Shown: positions 1 to 8,642, counted from the first letter of the stretch. The stretch is 64,000 nt of DNA from Hydrogenophaga crassostreae (GCF_001761385.1 NZ_CP017476.1:248001-312000); one strand, 5' to 3'. Program-made: numbers and translations. The notes: generated by a model not told the origin, from the sequence alone.

Positions 1-225
1 GGGCAGTTGCTGGTTTTTGACGGTGATAACACGGCCCAGATCAGCGCGGGTGCGGCTGCCACGCTGATGGTTTTTGGCGGTGAGCCGCTGGGTGAACGCC
101 ACCTGTTCTGGAACTTCGTATCGTCGCGCAAAGAGCGCATCGAACAGGCCAAAGCCGACTGGCGGTCCGGACGCTTTGCCCTCCCGCCCGATGATTGTGA
201 GGAGCGCATTCCGTTACCTGAATAG
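1..225 (+). CDS. Pirin family protein, C-terminal fragment (5' end outside window)
   Basis: The reading frame is open from the first base and ends at the TAG at 223-225, giving about 74 residues. The sequence carries the hallmarks of the pirin C-terminal cupin: a GGEPLGE turn, WNFVSS, the KERIEQAKADW helix and the closing IPLPE. Pirins are cytosolic bicupin proteins; some act as quercetin dioxygenases and others as regulators, but the N-terminal metal-binding cupin that would help to decide lies upstream of the window. No specific substrate can be proposed. The family call is firm. Confidence 0.85.
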   Translation, partial: GQLLVFDGDNTAQISAGAAATLMVFGGEPLGERHLFWNFVSSRKERIEQAKADWRSGRFALPPDDCEERIPLPE

Positions 226-360
226 GGTCATGTGAGCCTGTGTGCGCTGCGCTGACAAACGGCGTGTGGCAGCCCTGTGCATTTGCAAACTGTGGCATCC
301 GGCGCACAATCGACTCTGGCTTTTCCCTGTCACCGACCCCTCATTTCAGCTTTAACCTGC

Positions 361-987
361 ATGTCTTTTATCGGCAAATTTTTCGGTTCACGTTTTGGTG
401 GGGACGGCCCCGAGTCCCAGTTGCCGTCGGAGCGCCGGGCTGCGGTGGGTGCCTCGGTCAGTGCCCATGAAGCGGCGCTGTTGCTGCGCGCGCCAACGGC
501 GCTGATGCAGCTCAGCGAGATCGAAGCGCTCGTGGTGGTGGGCTTCATGCGCCCCTGCCAGTTTGAAACGGGCGCGACCATCATTCGCCAGGGCGAAACC
601 GACGACACCGGCTTCATGGTGCTCGTGCTCAGCGGAGACATCACGGTCGAAACCGTGATGGCCAGCCGCGCCAATCCTGCCACGGTGACGGTGCTCGGTC
701 CGGGCAGCCTGATTGGCGAGATGGCCCTGGTGGACGGCGGTGCTCGTTCCGCTTCGTGCATCGCCAGTTCGCAGGTGCGCTGCGCCGTGCTCACGCGAGA
801 AGCGCTGGAGGCACTCATCGCCGAGCAACCCGCAGTGGCCGCCAAACTCATGACCGCCGTGGCCCAGCGTCTGGGCGAGCGCTTGCGCGAAAGTGGCCAC
901 AAACTGCAGGTCTACAGCAACCTGGTCAAAACCATGCAACAGGAAATTGACGCTCTGATGCCAACCCCCGATCGTCGCCTGAAATAG
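361..987 (+). CDS. Cyclic-nucleotide-binding-domain protein (Crp/Fnr-type sensor without DNA-binding domain)
   Basis: The product has 208 residues. A cNMP-binding beta-roll lies at about residues 50-165, with IIRQGETDDTGFMVLVLSGD followed by LGPGSLIGEMALVDGGARSA, which is the phosphate-binding cassette region (G-E-M-A-L and R-S-A). There is no helix-turn-helix after it; the C-terminus is a short helical tail. It is therefore probably a ligand-sensing or protein-interaction module rather than a transcription factor. The ATG at 361 is chosen because the in-frame upstream start near 277 would add sequence that looks non-coding. The gene stands alone between pirin and an adenosine deaminase-family gene. 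Confidence 0.75.
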   Translation: MSFIGKFFGSRFGGDGPESQLPSERRAAVGASVSAHEAALLLRAPTALMQLSEIEALVVVGFMRPCQFETGATIIRQGETDDTGFMVLVLSGDITVETVMASRANPATVTVLGPGSLIGEMALVDGGARSASCIASSQVRCAVLTREALEALIAEQPAVAAKLMTAVAQRLGERLRESGHKLQVYSNLVKTMQQEIDALMPTPDRRLK

Positions 988-1169
988 CAGCCTGCCGGTA
1001 TCTGAGGCGCCACTTTTCATGGTGGCCGACGACGTTCGTCGCCCGCGACCTTTCCGCCATATGCCCCGCTGGATAGCCGCTATGTGTTCCGGCCCATGCA
1101 ACCCGAGCAGCATGGCGGCAAGCTTGGGCGGTCCGGATACCCCGTTTCGACTTGCCCAGAGGCCCGCCA

Positions 1170-2183
1170 ATGACCGCAAAACAACCCCCTTTGGAACTTG
1201 AGCGCCTGCGCATGCTGCCCAAAGCGGAGGTGCATTTGCATCTGGAGGGCGCCTTCGAGCCCGCCGTTCTGGCGCAATGGGCCCAGGAGGCTGGCGTGCC
1301 CATGCCAAGACCGGTCGAGCACCTGCTGGACTTTCAGGGCCTGGCCGATTTTTTGCATTTTCTGGACTGGGCCTGCGGCCTGGCCTCCACCAGTGAACGG
1401 CTGGCCGAGCTCAGCCATGGTCTGAGCAAGCGCCTCGCGGCCAGTGGCGTGGGCTATGCCGATGTGATCGTCAATCCCACCCACTGGCACGCCTGGGATG
1501 GCCGGTTGAAAGCCATGCTGGATGCCATCGACGCGGGCTTCAGCGCTGCCGAGCGCGAAGGTTTTACGCCGGTGGGCCTGTGTGTCAGCCTGCTGCGCAC
1601 CCAGTCGGCTGACGACGCTGTGCAACTGGTGAATGCCCTGATCGAGCTGGCCCATCCGCGTGTGGTCGCCCTGTCCATCGATGGCAATGAAGCAGCGGCG
1701 GGGCGCACCGGCCCGCGCTTTGTCGAGGCGTTTCGGCGCGCGGGAGCGGCGGGCCTGAAGCGAACCGTGCACGCCGGTGAGTCCAGCGGGCCAGAAGGCG
1801 TGCGCGATGCCATCGAACTGTTGGGGGCAGACCGGATCGACCACGGTGTTCGCGCCATCGAAGACCCCGGCGTGGTGCGGTTGCTGGTCGAGCGGGGCAT
1901 TCCGCTGGGCATCTGCCCCACTTCCAATATCCTGCTCGGGGTCTGCCCATCGATCGAGAGGCACCCCATCGAACGGCTGCGCCAGGCGGGTGTCCGGGTG
2001 TCGATCAACACCGATGATCCGGTGTTGCTGGGCACCACGCTGGAGAAGGAATACGCCTTGTGCCGCTCGGCCTTCGGCTGGTCAGATGATGTGCTCAGAG
2101 CTGTGGCGCGCACGTCGATCGAAGCGAGCTTCGCCGGCGAGGTGGTGAAAGACCGTTTGAGGCAGGCGCTGAGTCGTTGGTGA
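1170..2183 (+). CDS. Adenosine deaminase family protein
   Basis: A TIM-barrel amidohydrolase of 337 residues that deaminates adenosine or a related purine (adenine and aminodeoxyfutalosine deaminases belong to the same family). Visible metal and catalytic elements are the N-terminal HLHLEG, the catalytic Glu in VHAGES, the His in GADRIDHG, the family signature ICPTSN and the metal-binding Asp in NTDDP. The ATG at 1170 starts a sequence that runs quickly into LPKAEVHLHLEG, as usual for the family; a TTG at 1152 is a weaker alternative. The exact substrate cannot be decided from the sequence. It would act in purine salvage in the cytosol. Confidence 0.85.
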   Translation: MTAKQPPLELERLRMLPKAEVHLHLEGAFEPAVLAQWAQEAGVPMPRPVEHLLDFQGLADFLHFLDWACGLASTSERLAELSHGLSKRLAASGVGYADVIVNPTHWHAWDGRLKAMLDAIDAGFSAAEREGFTPVGLCVSLLRTQSADDAVQLVNALIELAHPRVVALSIDGNEAAAGRTGPRFVEAFRRAGAAGLKRTVHAGESSGPEGVRDAIELLGADRIDHGVRAIEDPGVVRLLVERGIPLGICPTSNILLGVCPSIERHPIERLRQAGVRVSINTDDPVLLGTTLEKEYALCRSAFGWSDDVLRAVARTSIEASFAGEVVKDRLRQALSRW

Positions 2184-2362
2184 GGTCTTGCAACCAGTGG
2201 CGCCATGCGCCATGGCTGCGATGCTGTGTCCGGCCTCTGACAGGCGCACGGACGTTTTGGCCCCATGCTTGGGCGCTCCCTGCCTATACTCTGCGCCACC
2301 ATGCCCCTTCGAACCACCCATCTGCCCGCCTGTGACGGCCTGTTCGCTGCGAAAGTGCCGGC

Positions 2363-3349
2363 ATGAAAAACCCGCAACGGATCGTGCCTGTGGTCGTACC
2401 TGGATCGGTGCTGATCATGGGGGCGGGCAGCGTGGGTTGCTACATTGGCGGCTGCTTGCAGGCGGCGGGTGTGACGGTGGACTTTGTCGGGCGCCCGCGC
2501 GTGCTTGATGCGCTGCGTTGCCATGGCTTGCGGATCACCGATCTGGACGGCGCCGATCACCAGCTGCCCCCCGACGCGCTGAGGCTTCACGAGCACACCC
2601 CTGCCGGGCTTGAGCCCGCGCTGGTGCTGCTTTGCGTGAAGAGCCCGGCCACGGCCCAGGCCGCGGCAGAGCTGGCCGACCAGCTGCCATTCAACACGCT
2701 GGTGCTCTCCATGCAAAACGGCTTGCGCAATGCCGAGCAGGCCAAGGCGGCGGCGCCGGGCCTGCGTGTGTTGCCGGGCATGGTGCCCTACAACATCGCC
2801 GAACTGGCTCCAGGCCAATTCCACCGGGGCACGACAGGCCATCTGGCCACCCGGGACTCCCGTGCCCTTGACGCCTGGCTGCCCGTTTTTGCCGCTGCGG
2901 GCATACCGCTGGATGTGCACGCCGACCTGAAGCCGATTCAATGGGGCAAGTTGCTGCTCAACCTCAACAACCCGGTCAATGCTCTGTCGGGGCTGCCGTT
3001 GCTCGCCGAGCTGCTCGATGCGCGCCACCGGCGGCAATTCGCGGCGCTCGTGAAAGAGGCTTTGGGTGTGATGGAAACGGCGGGCATCCGGCCCGCGCGC
3101 CTGACGCCCATGCCATGGCCGTTGTTTGTGCTGGTGCTGCGTCTTCCCACGCCGCTGTTTCGCCGCATCGCTGCGCGCATGCTGCGCATCGACCCCAAAG
3201 CGCGCTCCAGCATGGCCGACGACCTGGCGCTGGGCCGTGTCACAGAAATCGACGCCTTGAGCGGCGAGGTGGTGCGCCTGGCCCATTCGCTGGGCATTCG
3301 CGCTCCGCTCAACGAAACCATGGTGGCGCGCATCCGGGCGGTTCATTGA
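2363..3349 (+). CDS. 2-dehydropantoate 2-reductase (ketopantoate reductase family)
   Basis: A 328-residue NADPH-dependent reductase of the PanE/ApbA family, which reduces ketopantoate to pantoate in coenzyme A synthesis. The N-terminal Rossmann motif is GAGSVGCYIGG, followed by the nucleotide-site segment LLCVKSP. The catalytic lysine is probably in the WGKLLLNLNNP segment of the C-terminal helical domain, and the S-SM-DL segment near the end matches the substrate loop. A second member of this family lies at 11216-12205, so it is uncertain which of the two, if either, is the true pantothenate enzyme. It follows the deaminase gene after 179 bases. Confidence 0.8.
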   Translation: MKNPQRIVPVVVPGSVLIMGAGSVGCYIGGCLQAAGVTVDFVGRPRVLDALRCHGLRITDLDGADHQLPPDALRLHEHTPAGLEPALVLLCVKSPATAQAAAELADQLPFNTLVLSMQNGLRNAEQAKAAAPGLRVLPGMVPYNIAELAPGQFHRGTTGHLATRDSRALDAWLPVFAAAGIPLDVHADLKPIQWGKLLLNLNNPVNALSGLPLLAELLDARHRRQFAALVKEALGVMETAGIRPARLTPMPWPLFVLVLRLPTPLFRRIAARMLRIDPKARSSMADDLALGRVTEIDALSGEVVRLAHSLGIRAPLNETMVARIRAVH

Positions 3350-3379
3350 GCCCGCGCCCATCAAGCGGGTCCTGGCACG

Positions 3380-4330
3380 TCAGGTGTTGGGCGCCGTCTT
3401 GCTGCTCCAGACCATGGTGATGGCCAGAATGCCCAGCACCACACCCAGCGAGACCGACACTGGAATTTTGAAAACGTCGATCAGCATCATCTTGCTGCCG
3501 ATGAAGACCAGGATCACCGCCAGCCCATAGTTGAGCAGGTGGAAGCGGCTGGCCGCCGCCTGCAGCAGGAAGAACATGGCACGCAGGCCGAGAATGGCGA
3601 AGACGTTGCTGGTCAGCACGATGAACGGGTCCTTGGTGATCGCGAAGATGGCGGGGATGGAGTCCACCGCGAAGATCACGTCCGTCAACCCCACGAGGCA
3701 GATCACCATCAACAGTGGCGTGGCGATCTTCCTGCCGTTTTCCACCGTCCAGAATTTTTCGCCGTCGTAGTGCTGGCTCACGGGCAAGACCTTGCGCAGC
3801 AGCCTGAGCGCAGGGTTGTCCTCCAGGCTCTCTTCCTTGCCGGCGGCCCACCACATCTTCACACCGGTCAGGATCAGGAACGCTCCGAACAGGTACAGGA
3901 TCCAGTGGAACTCCGACAGCAGCCAGCCGCCCAGCAGAATCATGATGGAGCGCAGGAAAATCGCGCCGATGATGCCGATCATCAGCACCCGCTTCTGGAA
4001 CGCCGAAGGCACCGCGAAGTAGGTGAAGATCAGCAGGAAAACAAAAATGTTGTCGACCGCCAGGCTCTTCTCGATCAGGTAGCCCGTCAGGAACTCCAGC
4101 GATTTTTCATTGGCGACGGCGGTGGAGCCCGTGCTGTCCTTGACGGCCCACCAGAACAGCGCGTTGAACACAAAGCTCAGGCCCACCCAGACCAGCGACC
4201 AGTTGACCGCCTCCTTGATCGTGACCTCGTGCGCGCCCTGCTTTTTGAGCACGACAAAGTCGACGAACAGCGCCGCGATCACAAAGACAACGAAGACGAT
4301 CCACAGCCACAGGGGCGCAATGGTTTCCAT
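3380..4330 (-). CDS. TerC/Alx family integral membrane protein
   Basis: The 316-residue protein has about eight hydrophobic segments and the TerC-family signatures DFVVLKK near the N-terminus, EKSLAVDNIFVFLLIF, and GLTDVIFAVDSIPAIFAITKD. Members related to E. coli Alx export manganese and protect metal-binding enzymes during their maturation; others are linked to tellurite resistance. The ATG at 4330 has a GAGG about ten bases upstream; a TTG at 4339 is less likely. The leader contains a yybP-ykoY riboswitch (see 4370-4540), which strongly supports a role in manganese homeostasis. The gene converges with the ketopantoate reductase gene. Confidence 0.88.
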   Translation of the reverse strand: METIAPLWLWIVFVVFVIAALFVDFVVLKKQGAHEVTIKEAVNWSLVWVGLSFVFNALFWWAVKDSTGSTAVANEKSLEFLTGYLIEKSLAVDNIFVFLLIFTYFAVPSAFQKRVLMIGIIGAIFLRSIMILLGGWLLSEFHWILYLFGAFLILTGVKMWWAAGKEESLEDNPALRLLRKVLPVSQHYDGEKFWTVENGRKIATPLLMVICLVGLTDVIFAVDSIPAIFAITKDPFIVLTSNVFAILGLRAMFFLLQAAASRFHLLNYGLAVILVFIGSKMMLIDVFKIPVSVSLGVVLGILAITMVWSSKTAPNT

Positions 4331-4369
4331 GAGCGACAAGCCTCAGTTTGGGTGTTGTTGAGAAACACC

Positions 4370-4540
4370 CCGCAAGGTCTTGCCTGAGGGGGGCGGAATC
4401 ATCAAAGACCCTGCCCCACCCGAAGTTTCCGGCCGTGTGATCTTGTGGATCACACCGCGTGTTGACGAAAACTTCCCCGCGTCAACGGCCAGACGCAAAG
4501 GCCCGGGTGGTGACGTGAATGGCTACTCCCCTTGAAGGGA
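4370..4540 (-). ncRNA. yybP-ykoY manganese riboswitch in the leader of the TerC gene
   Basis: Read on the minus strand, the leader contains the diagnostic yybP-ykoY loop segment AAGGGGAGTAGCC (4521-4533), a CTTTGCGTC segment, a pair of GTCAAC segments and, just before the start codon, AGGCAAGACCTTGC (4372-4385). The family is known to bind Mn2+ and to control mntP- and alx/TerC-type genes. Its position, about 40 bases before the start of a TerC gene on the same strand, is the classical one. Boundaries are approximate because I did not fold the RNA. Confidence 0.85.
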
Positions 4541-4682
4541 AACCGCGATTGTCAAAGTCTCACGCAGACCCGGCAAGTGGAAGCTGCTTCAGGAAAAACA
4601 GAAGGGTCGTTCTGCAACACGTCCGTGTCCGCCGGAGACCTGGCGCTGGCAGCCCGCTCGCCCCAAAACTGGTGAGCCGCCG

Positions 4683-5738
4683 TCAGGCCGCGACCGGATC
4701 TTCCTTGTAAAACACGCCGCGCTTCAGGTTGCGGGGCGGTTGCGAGCCCACGCTCTGGTGGATCGCCTCGATGTGTTGCGGCGTGGTGCCACAGCAGCCG
4801 CCCACGATATTCACCAGACCCTCGGCCGCGAACTCGCGCAGCAGGCGGCTGGTGACATCGGGCGTTTCATCAAACCCGGTGTCGCTCATGGGGTTGGGCA
4901 GTCCGGCGTTGGGGTAGCAGCTGATGAAGGTGTCGCCTGCGACCTTGCTCAACTCCTGGATGTAAGGGCGCATCAGTGTGGCGCCCAACGCGCAGTTCAA
5001 TCCCACGGCGAGCGGCTGGATGTGGCGCACGCTGGCCCAGAAGGCCGTCACCGTCTGGCCGCTCAGGATGCGGCCAGAAGCATCGGTCACGGTGCCGCTG
5101 ATGATCACCGGCAGGCGCTCGTTGCTGTTGGCGAAGTATTCGTCGATCGCAAACAGCGCGGCCTTGGCGTTGAGCGTGTCGAAAATGGTTTCCACCAGCA
5201 GCACATCGGCACCGCCTTCCACCAGCGCCTCCACTTGTTCCAGGTAAGCGGCGCGCAGCTGCTCGAACGTCACGTTCCGGGCGCCGGCGTCGTTGACGTC
5301 GGGGCTGATGCTGGCGGTCTTGGGGGTTGGGCCCAGAGCGCCGCACACGAAGCGTGGCTTGTCTGGCGTTGAGAACTTGTCGCAGGCTTCGCGGGCAATG
5401 CGGGCCGAGGCCACATTCATTTCCCGCGCAAGATCGGCCATGTCGTAGTCACTTTGCGCAATGGTGGTCGCGCCAAAGGTGTTGGTTTCGATCAGGTCGG
5501 CGCCGGCGGCCAGGTAGCTTTCGTGCACATCGCGGATCACGTCGGGCCGGGTCAGGCTCAGCAACTCGTTGTTGCCCTTCACATCTTTGTGGAAGTCCTT
5601 GAAACGCTCACCGCGGTAAGCCGCCTCGTCGAGCTTGAAGCGCTGGATCATGGTGCCCATGGCGCCATCGAGCACGGCAATGCGGTTCTTGAGGATCTCA
5701 GGCAGAGCCTGTGCGCGGGTGTAGGTTGGAGCGGTCAT
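4683..5738 (-). CDS. metH: Homocysteine S-methyltransferase, N-terminal half of split MetH
   Basis: The 351-residue product corresponds only to the homocysteine-binding barrel of cobalamin-dependent methionine synthase. It starts with the typical LDGAMGTMIQ and ETNTFGAT. The zinc cysteines are in GLNCALG and GGCCGTTP. The folate, cobalamin and activation domains are absent; the reading frame ends cleanly with a stop, so this is not a frameshift. In several Burkholderiales MetH is encoded as two separate proteins and this is the first; the second is not next to it here, because the downstream neighbour is the riboswitch-TerC unit. The ATG at 5738 is chosen because the upstream extension (to 5825) is arginine-rich and unlike the family. 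Confidence 0.85.
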   Translation of the reverse strand: MTAPTYTRAQALPEILKNRIAVLDGAMGTMIQRFKLDEAAYRGERFKDFHKDVKGNNELLSLTRPDVIRDVHESYLAAGADLIETNTFGATTIAQSDYDMADLAREMNVASARIAREACDKFSTPDKPRFVCGALGPTPKTASISPDVNDAGARNVTFEQLRAAYLEQVEALVEGGADVLLVETIFDTLNAKAALFAIDEYFANSNERLPVIISGTVTDASGRILSGQTVTAFWASVRHIQPLAVGLNCALGATLMRPYIQELSKVAGDTFISCYPNAGLPNPMSDTGFDETPDVTSRLLREFAAEGLVNIVGGCCGTTPQHIEAIHQSVGSQPPRNLKRGVFYKEDPVAA

Positions 5739-5867
5739 GGAGAGGATTGTAGGAAGTCCGGGCGATGCGCGCCGGCGCCCCGGCATTTGCCCGCTGTTTT
5801 TCATTGCGGCCGTGGGTGTCTGCACGGCGTGTGCGCGGGCTCGATGCCACTTCGCAGCCGGGGGCGT

Positions 5868-6794
5868 TCACCCGGGGCGCGGGTCGCTCATTGGGACACG
5901 CAGCGCCATGAGCCCGGCAACCCAATCCATGAAAACGCGCAGCTTCGCACCGACGTGGCGGTTGGCCGGGAAAACCACATACAGCGGCATGGTTTCGAAA
6001 CGCCACTCTTCAAACAGGGGCACCAGCTCGCCCTGGGCAAGGTACGGCGCTGCCATGTAGCTGGGCACACACATCACGCCCATGCCGGCCAACCCTGCGG
6101 CGAGATAGGCGTTGCCGTCGTCCACCGCGACCACATACCGCCCTTGTACTTCAAGTTGCACGCCATCGCGGCGCATGGCGATGGGTGTGATATGGCCGTT
6201 GCGGGCGCCGAGAAAGCCCACGGTGCGGTGGGGGCTGTCTTCCAGCGCCTGGGGGTGTGCCGGTGTGCCGCACCGTGCCAGGTAACTGGGTGCGGCATAG
6301 ACGCCCAAGGGCAGCTCGCCCACCCGCCGGGCTGTCAGCGATGAGTCGGCCAGCTCGCCGGCGCGCAAGACGCAGTCGATGTGGTCGCTGACGAGGTCCA
6401 CCATGCGGTCGCTGACGCCCATGTCCAGCTGGATATCGGGGTAGCGCGCGTGGAAGTCCGGCAACGCGGGCATCAGGATCAGACGGGCAATGGGGCTGGG
6501 CACATCGACGCGAAGACGGCCTTTGGGCGCGGCCGATGCGCTGGACACACTGGTGTCGGCGTCTTCCAGGTCGGCCAGCAACCGGACAACCCGCCCATAG
6601 TAGACCGCGCCGTCTTCGGTCAGGCGAACCGTTCGCGTGGTCCGGTGCAGCAGCTTCACGCGCAGGCGCGACTCCAGTTGTTGCACCAGTTGCGTGGCAG
6701 TGGTGCGGCTCATGTGTAGGGTTTGCGCGGCTTTGGTGAAGCTGCCAGCCTCCACCACGCGGGCGAAGGTTTGCATCGCATCAAAACGGTCCAT
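5868..6794 (-). CDS. LysR family transcriptional regulator
   Basis: A 308-residue LysR-type regulator. The N-terminal winged helix-turn-helix reads FDAMQTFARVVEAGSFTKAA and continues with the usual Q-L-E-x-R-L recognition region, followed by a periplasmic-binding-protein-like effector domain (about residues 90-300). It resembles the large group of LysR proteins often found next to oxidoreductases. It is divergent from the RidA-family gene; the 180-base gap holds an inverted repeat CACAA-N7-TTGTG at about 6831-6847 that could be its binding site. Effector and targets are unknown. Confidence 0.85.
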   Translation of the reverse strand: MDRFDAMQTFARVVEAGSFTKAAQTLHMSRTTATQLVQQLESRLRVKLLHRTTRTVRLTEDGAVYYGRVVRLLADLEDADTSVSSASAAPKGRLRVDVPSPIARLILMPALPDFHARYPDIQLDMGVSDRMVDLVSDHIDCVLRAGELADSSLTARRVGELPLGVYAAPSYLARCGTPAHPQALEDSPHRTVGFLGARNGHITPIAMRRDGVQLEVQGRYVVAVDDGNAYLAAGLAGMGVMCVPSYMAAPYLAQGELVPLFEEWRFETMPLYVVFPANRHVGAKLRVFMDWVAGLMALRVPMSDPRPG

Positions 6795-6830
6795 GTCGAC
6801 TCCTGGTTACCCGATGGATTGTTTGAAATT

Positions 6831-6847
6831 CACAAACAGTGATTGTG
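6831..6847. promoter_or_regulatory. Inverted repeat in the LysR/RidA divergent promoter region
   Basis: CACAA and TTGTG are separated by seven bases in the space between the divergent LysR and RidA-family genes. The location suits autoregulation by the LysR protein, but the arms are short and no second copy was seen, so this is tentative. Confidence 0.3.
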
Positions 6848-6974
6848 CGATTGGCCTGTTTATCTGGCGTTGCCGCACATCTAAAGTCCTTCGGCAGCGG
6901 CCGGCAAATGCCTGCCTTGCTCCGTTTGCCGCTGTATTGAAAGCGGTCTTTCCATTTTCCAAACAAGGACTCCC

Positions 6975-7379
6975 ATGACGGCACGCGACGTTGTTTTTCC
7001 CGCCGGGCGCCAAGCCCTGTACGACCAGAACCGTTATTCACCGGCGATCCGCTCCAACGGCTTTCTGTTTGTCTCCGGCCAGGTGGGCAGCTTGCCCGAC
7101 GGCTCGCCCGAAACCGGTCTGGAAGCACAGGTTCGGCGCGCCTTCGCCAATCTGAACGCGATCCTGGAAGCCGCCGGCTGCACCTTCAAAGACGTGGTCG
7201 ATGTGACCGTCTTCATCGTCGATCCTGCAACCCGGTTCGAACGCATCTGGAACGTGTTTGGAGAAAACTGGGGTGAAGCCCCGTACCCGACCTTGACGGG
7301 CGTGGGCGTGACCTGGCTTTACGGCTTTGACTTTGAGATCAAGGTGATCGCCAAGCTGCCGGACACCGCTGTGAACTGA
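6975..7379 (+). CDS. RidA (YjgF/YER057c/UK114) family protein lacking the deaminase arginine
   Basis: A 134-residue protein of the RidA superfamily, recognisable from FVSGQVG, the ALxNLNAILEAAG helix and the C-terminal FEIKVIAKL strand. True RidA enamine/imine deaminases have an arginine in the P-A-R-S-C-V segment; here the aligned segment is P-T-L-T-G-V, with Leu107 in place of that Arg. It is therefore unlikely to hydrolyse 2-iminopropanoate and belongs to one of the Rid subgroups of other or unknown function. It is divergent from a LysR gene and precedes the tct operon by 215 bases, from which it is separated by its own promoter region. Confidence 0.85.
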   Translation: MTARDVVFPAGRQALYDQNRYSPAIRSNGFLFVSGQVGSLPDGSPETGLEAQVRRAFANLNAILEAAGCTFKDVVDVTVFIVDPATRFERIWNVFGENWGEAPYPTLTGVGVTWLYGFDFEIKVIAKLPDTAVN

Positions 7380-7468
7380 CCGCAATCCGGTGAGGCTGGG
7401 GCCCGATGTGCCTGGAACGAGGGTTTTCCACAGTTCCCTCTTGGGCGGGCCGGCTCCTACAATGATTG

Positions 7469-7480
7469 GAAACCGGTTTC
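7469..7480. promoter_or_regulatory. PtxS-type operator upstream of the tct operon
   Basis: GAAACCGGTTTC is a perfect 12-base palindrome, with A following it, so that 13 of 14 positions match the Pseudomonas PtxS operator TGAAACCGGTTTCA. It lies 115 bases before tctC. The same 12-mer occurs at 22677-22688 before the ABC/kgu operon, and a one-mismatch version lies before the LacI gene itself. Confidence 0.7.
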
Positions 7481-7594
7481 AGGCCAATGCAACGGCCTGC
7501 AAAGCAGGCCATTGGCTAAACGGTTTGGCGGTTCTCCAACCGGCTCTTGATGGCCTCTTGTGTCACCGAGCCACAGCACTAAAGAGGTGAATTC

Positions 7595-8554
7595 ATGAAG
7601 CGCAGAAATCTCATCATCAGCTCGCTCACATTGGTGGGTACCCTGGCGGCACTGCCCGCGCTGGCGGCCTATCCTGAGAAACCGGTTACCGTCATTTGTC
7701 CCTGGTCGGCCGGTGGTGGCACCGACACCTTGCTGCGCGCGCTGTCCAAAGAAGCCGAGAAGCACCTGGGTCAAACCATCAACGTGGTCAACCAGACTGG
7801 AGGCGCTGGCGCCATTGGTCACAATGCGATCCGTGCTGCGCGCCCAGACGGCTACACGGTGGGCATGATCACCTTCGAACTCAACTCCTTGCCACCACAG
7901 GGCCTGGTGCCGTTCACCTGGAAAGACTTTGATCCCCTGATGCGCATCAACTCGGATCCCGCCGCGTTGACCGTCAAGGCCGACGCGCCGTACAGCAGCG
8001 TGCGGGGATTCATGGACTACGCCAAGGCCAACCCCGGTGAGATCACGATTGGCAACTCCGGCCCGGGTTCGGTCTGGCATATCGCCGCCGGTTTGGCCGC
8101 CGACAAAACTGGCGTCACCGTGAAGCACGTGCCATTTGACGGCGCAAACCCTGCGGTCACCGCGCTGGTGGGCGGACACATCAAGGCCGTGGCGGTGTCC
8201 GTCGCCGAGGTGAAAGGCCAGGTACAGGCCGGCAATCTCAAAATTCTGGGCGTCATGTCCAGCGAACGCGACAAGATCTTCCCCGACGTGCAGACCTTCA
8301 AAGAACAGGGTGTTGACGTGCAGTTTTACACCTGGCGCGGCCTGGCCTTGCCCAAGGGTGTGCCCGCTGAAGCCAAGACCAGGATCGCCGACGCCTACAA
8401 AAAGGCCTTTGACTCCGCCGAGTTCAAGGACTTTGCCGCCAAGGCATCGCTCAACCTGTCATACCAGGACTCTGCAGCGTTCACACAGTTCCTGGGCCAA
8501 AACGCCAGCGATGTGGAGTCGGTCATGAAGGGCCTTGGTTTGGCCAAGAAGTAA
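7595..8554 (+). CDS. Tripartite tricarboxylate transporter substrate-binding protein (TctC/Bug family)
   Basis: A 319-residue periplasmic binding protein with a signal peptide (lysine/arginine start, hydrophobic stretch and an ALA-AYP cleavage region at about residue 26). The Bug-family signature PWSAGGGTDTLLRAL follows. It binds a carboxylate, commonly a di-/tricarboxylate, sugar acid or aromatic acid, and hands it to the TctBA membrane complex. It is the first gene of a complete tctC-tctB-tctA operon; AGAGGTGAA before the ATG is a good ribosome-binding site. The PtxS-type palindrome upstream suggests a sugar-acid substrate such as 2-ketogluconate, which is an inference. Confidence 0.88.
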   Translation: MKRRNLIISSLTLVGTLAALPALAAYPEKPVTVICPWSAGGGTDTLLRALSKEAEKHLGQTINVVNQTGGAGAIGHNAIRAARPDGYTVGMITFELNSLPPQGLVPFTWKDFDPLMRINSDPAALTVKADAPYSSVRGFMDYAKANPGEITIGNSGPGSVWHIAAGLAADKTGVTVKHVPFDGANPAVTALVGGHIKAVAVSVAEVKGQVQAGNLKILGVMSSERDKIFPDVQTFKEQGVDVQFYTWRGLALPKGVPAEAKTRIADAYKKAFDSAEFKDFAAKASLNLSYQDSAAFTQFLGQNASDVESVMKGLGLAKK

Positions 8555-8642
8555 GGGGAAAGGTGTTTGGGGGGGCGCCATGTGCTCCCCCCATTTTTTG
8601 TCAACGGGGACCTGCGCGGTCCCTGGCTGGATGGGGCTGCAT

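Noticed and set aside
1454..3364. 636-codon minus-strand frame across the deaminase and ketopantoate reductase genes
   Set aside because: It covers two well-supported genes and their gap in antisense and shows no protein-like motif.
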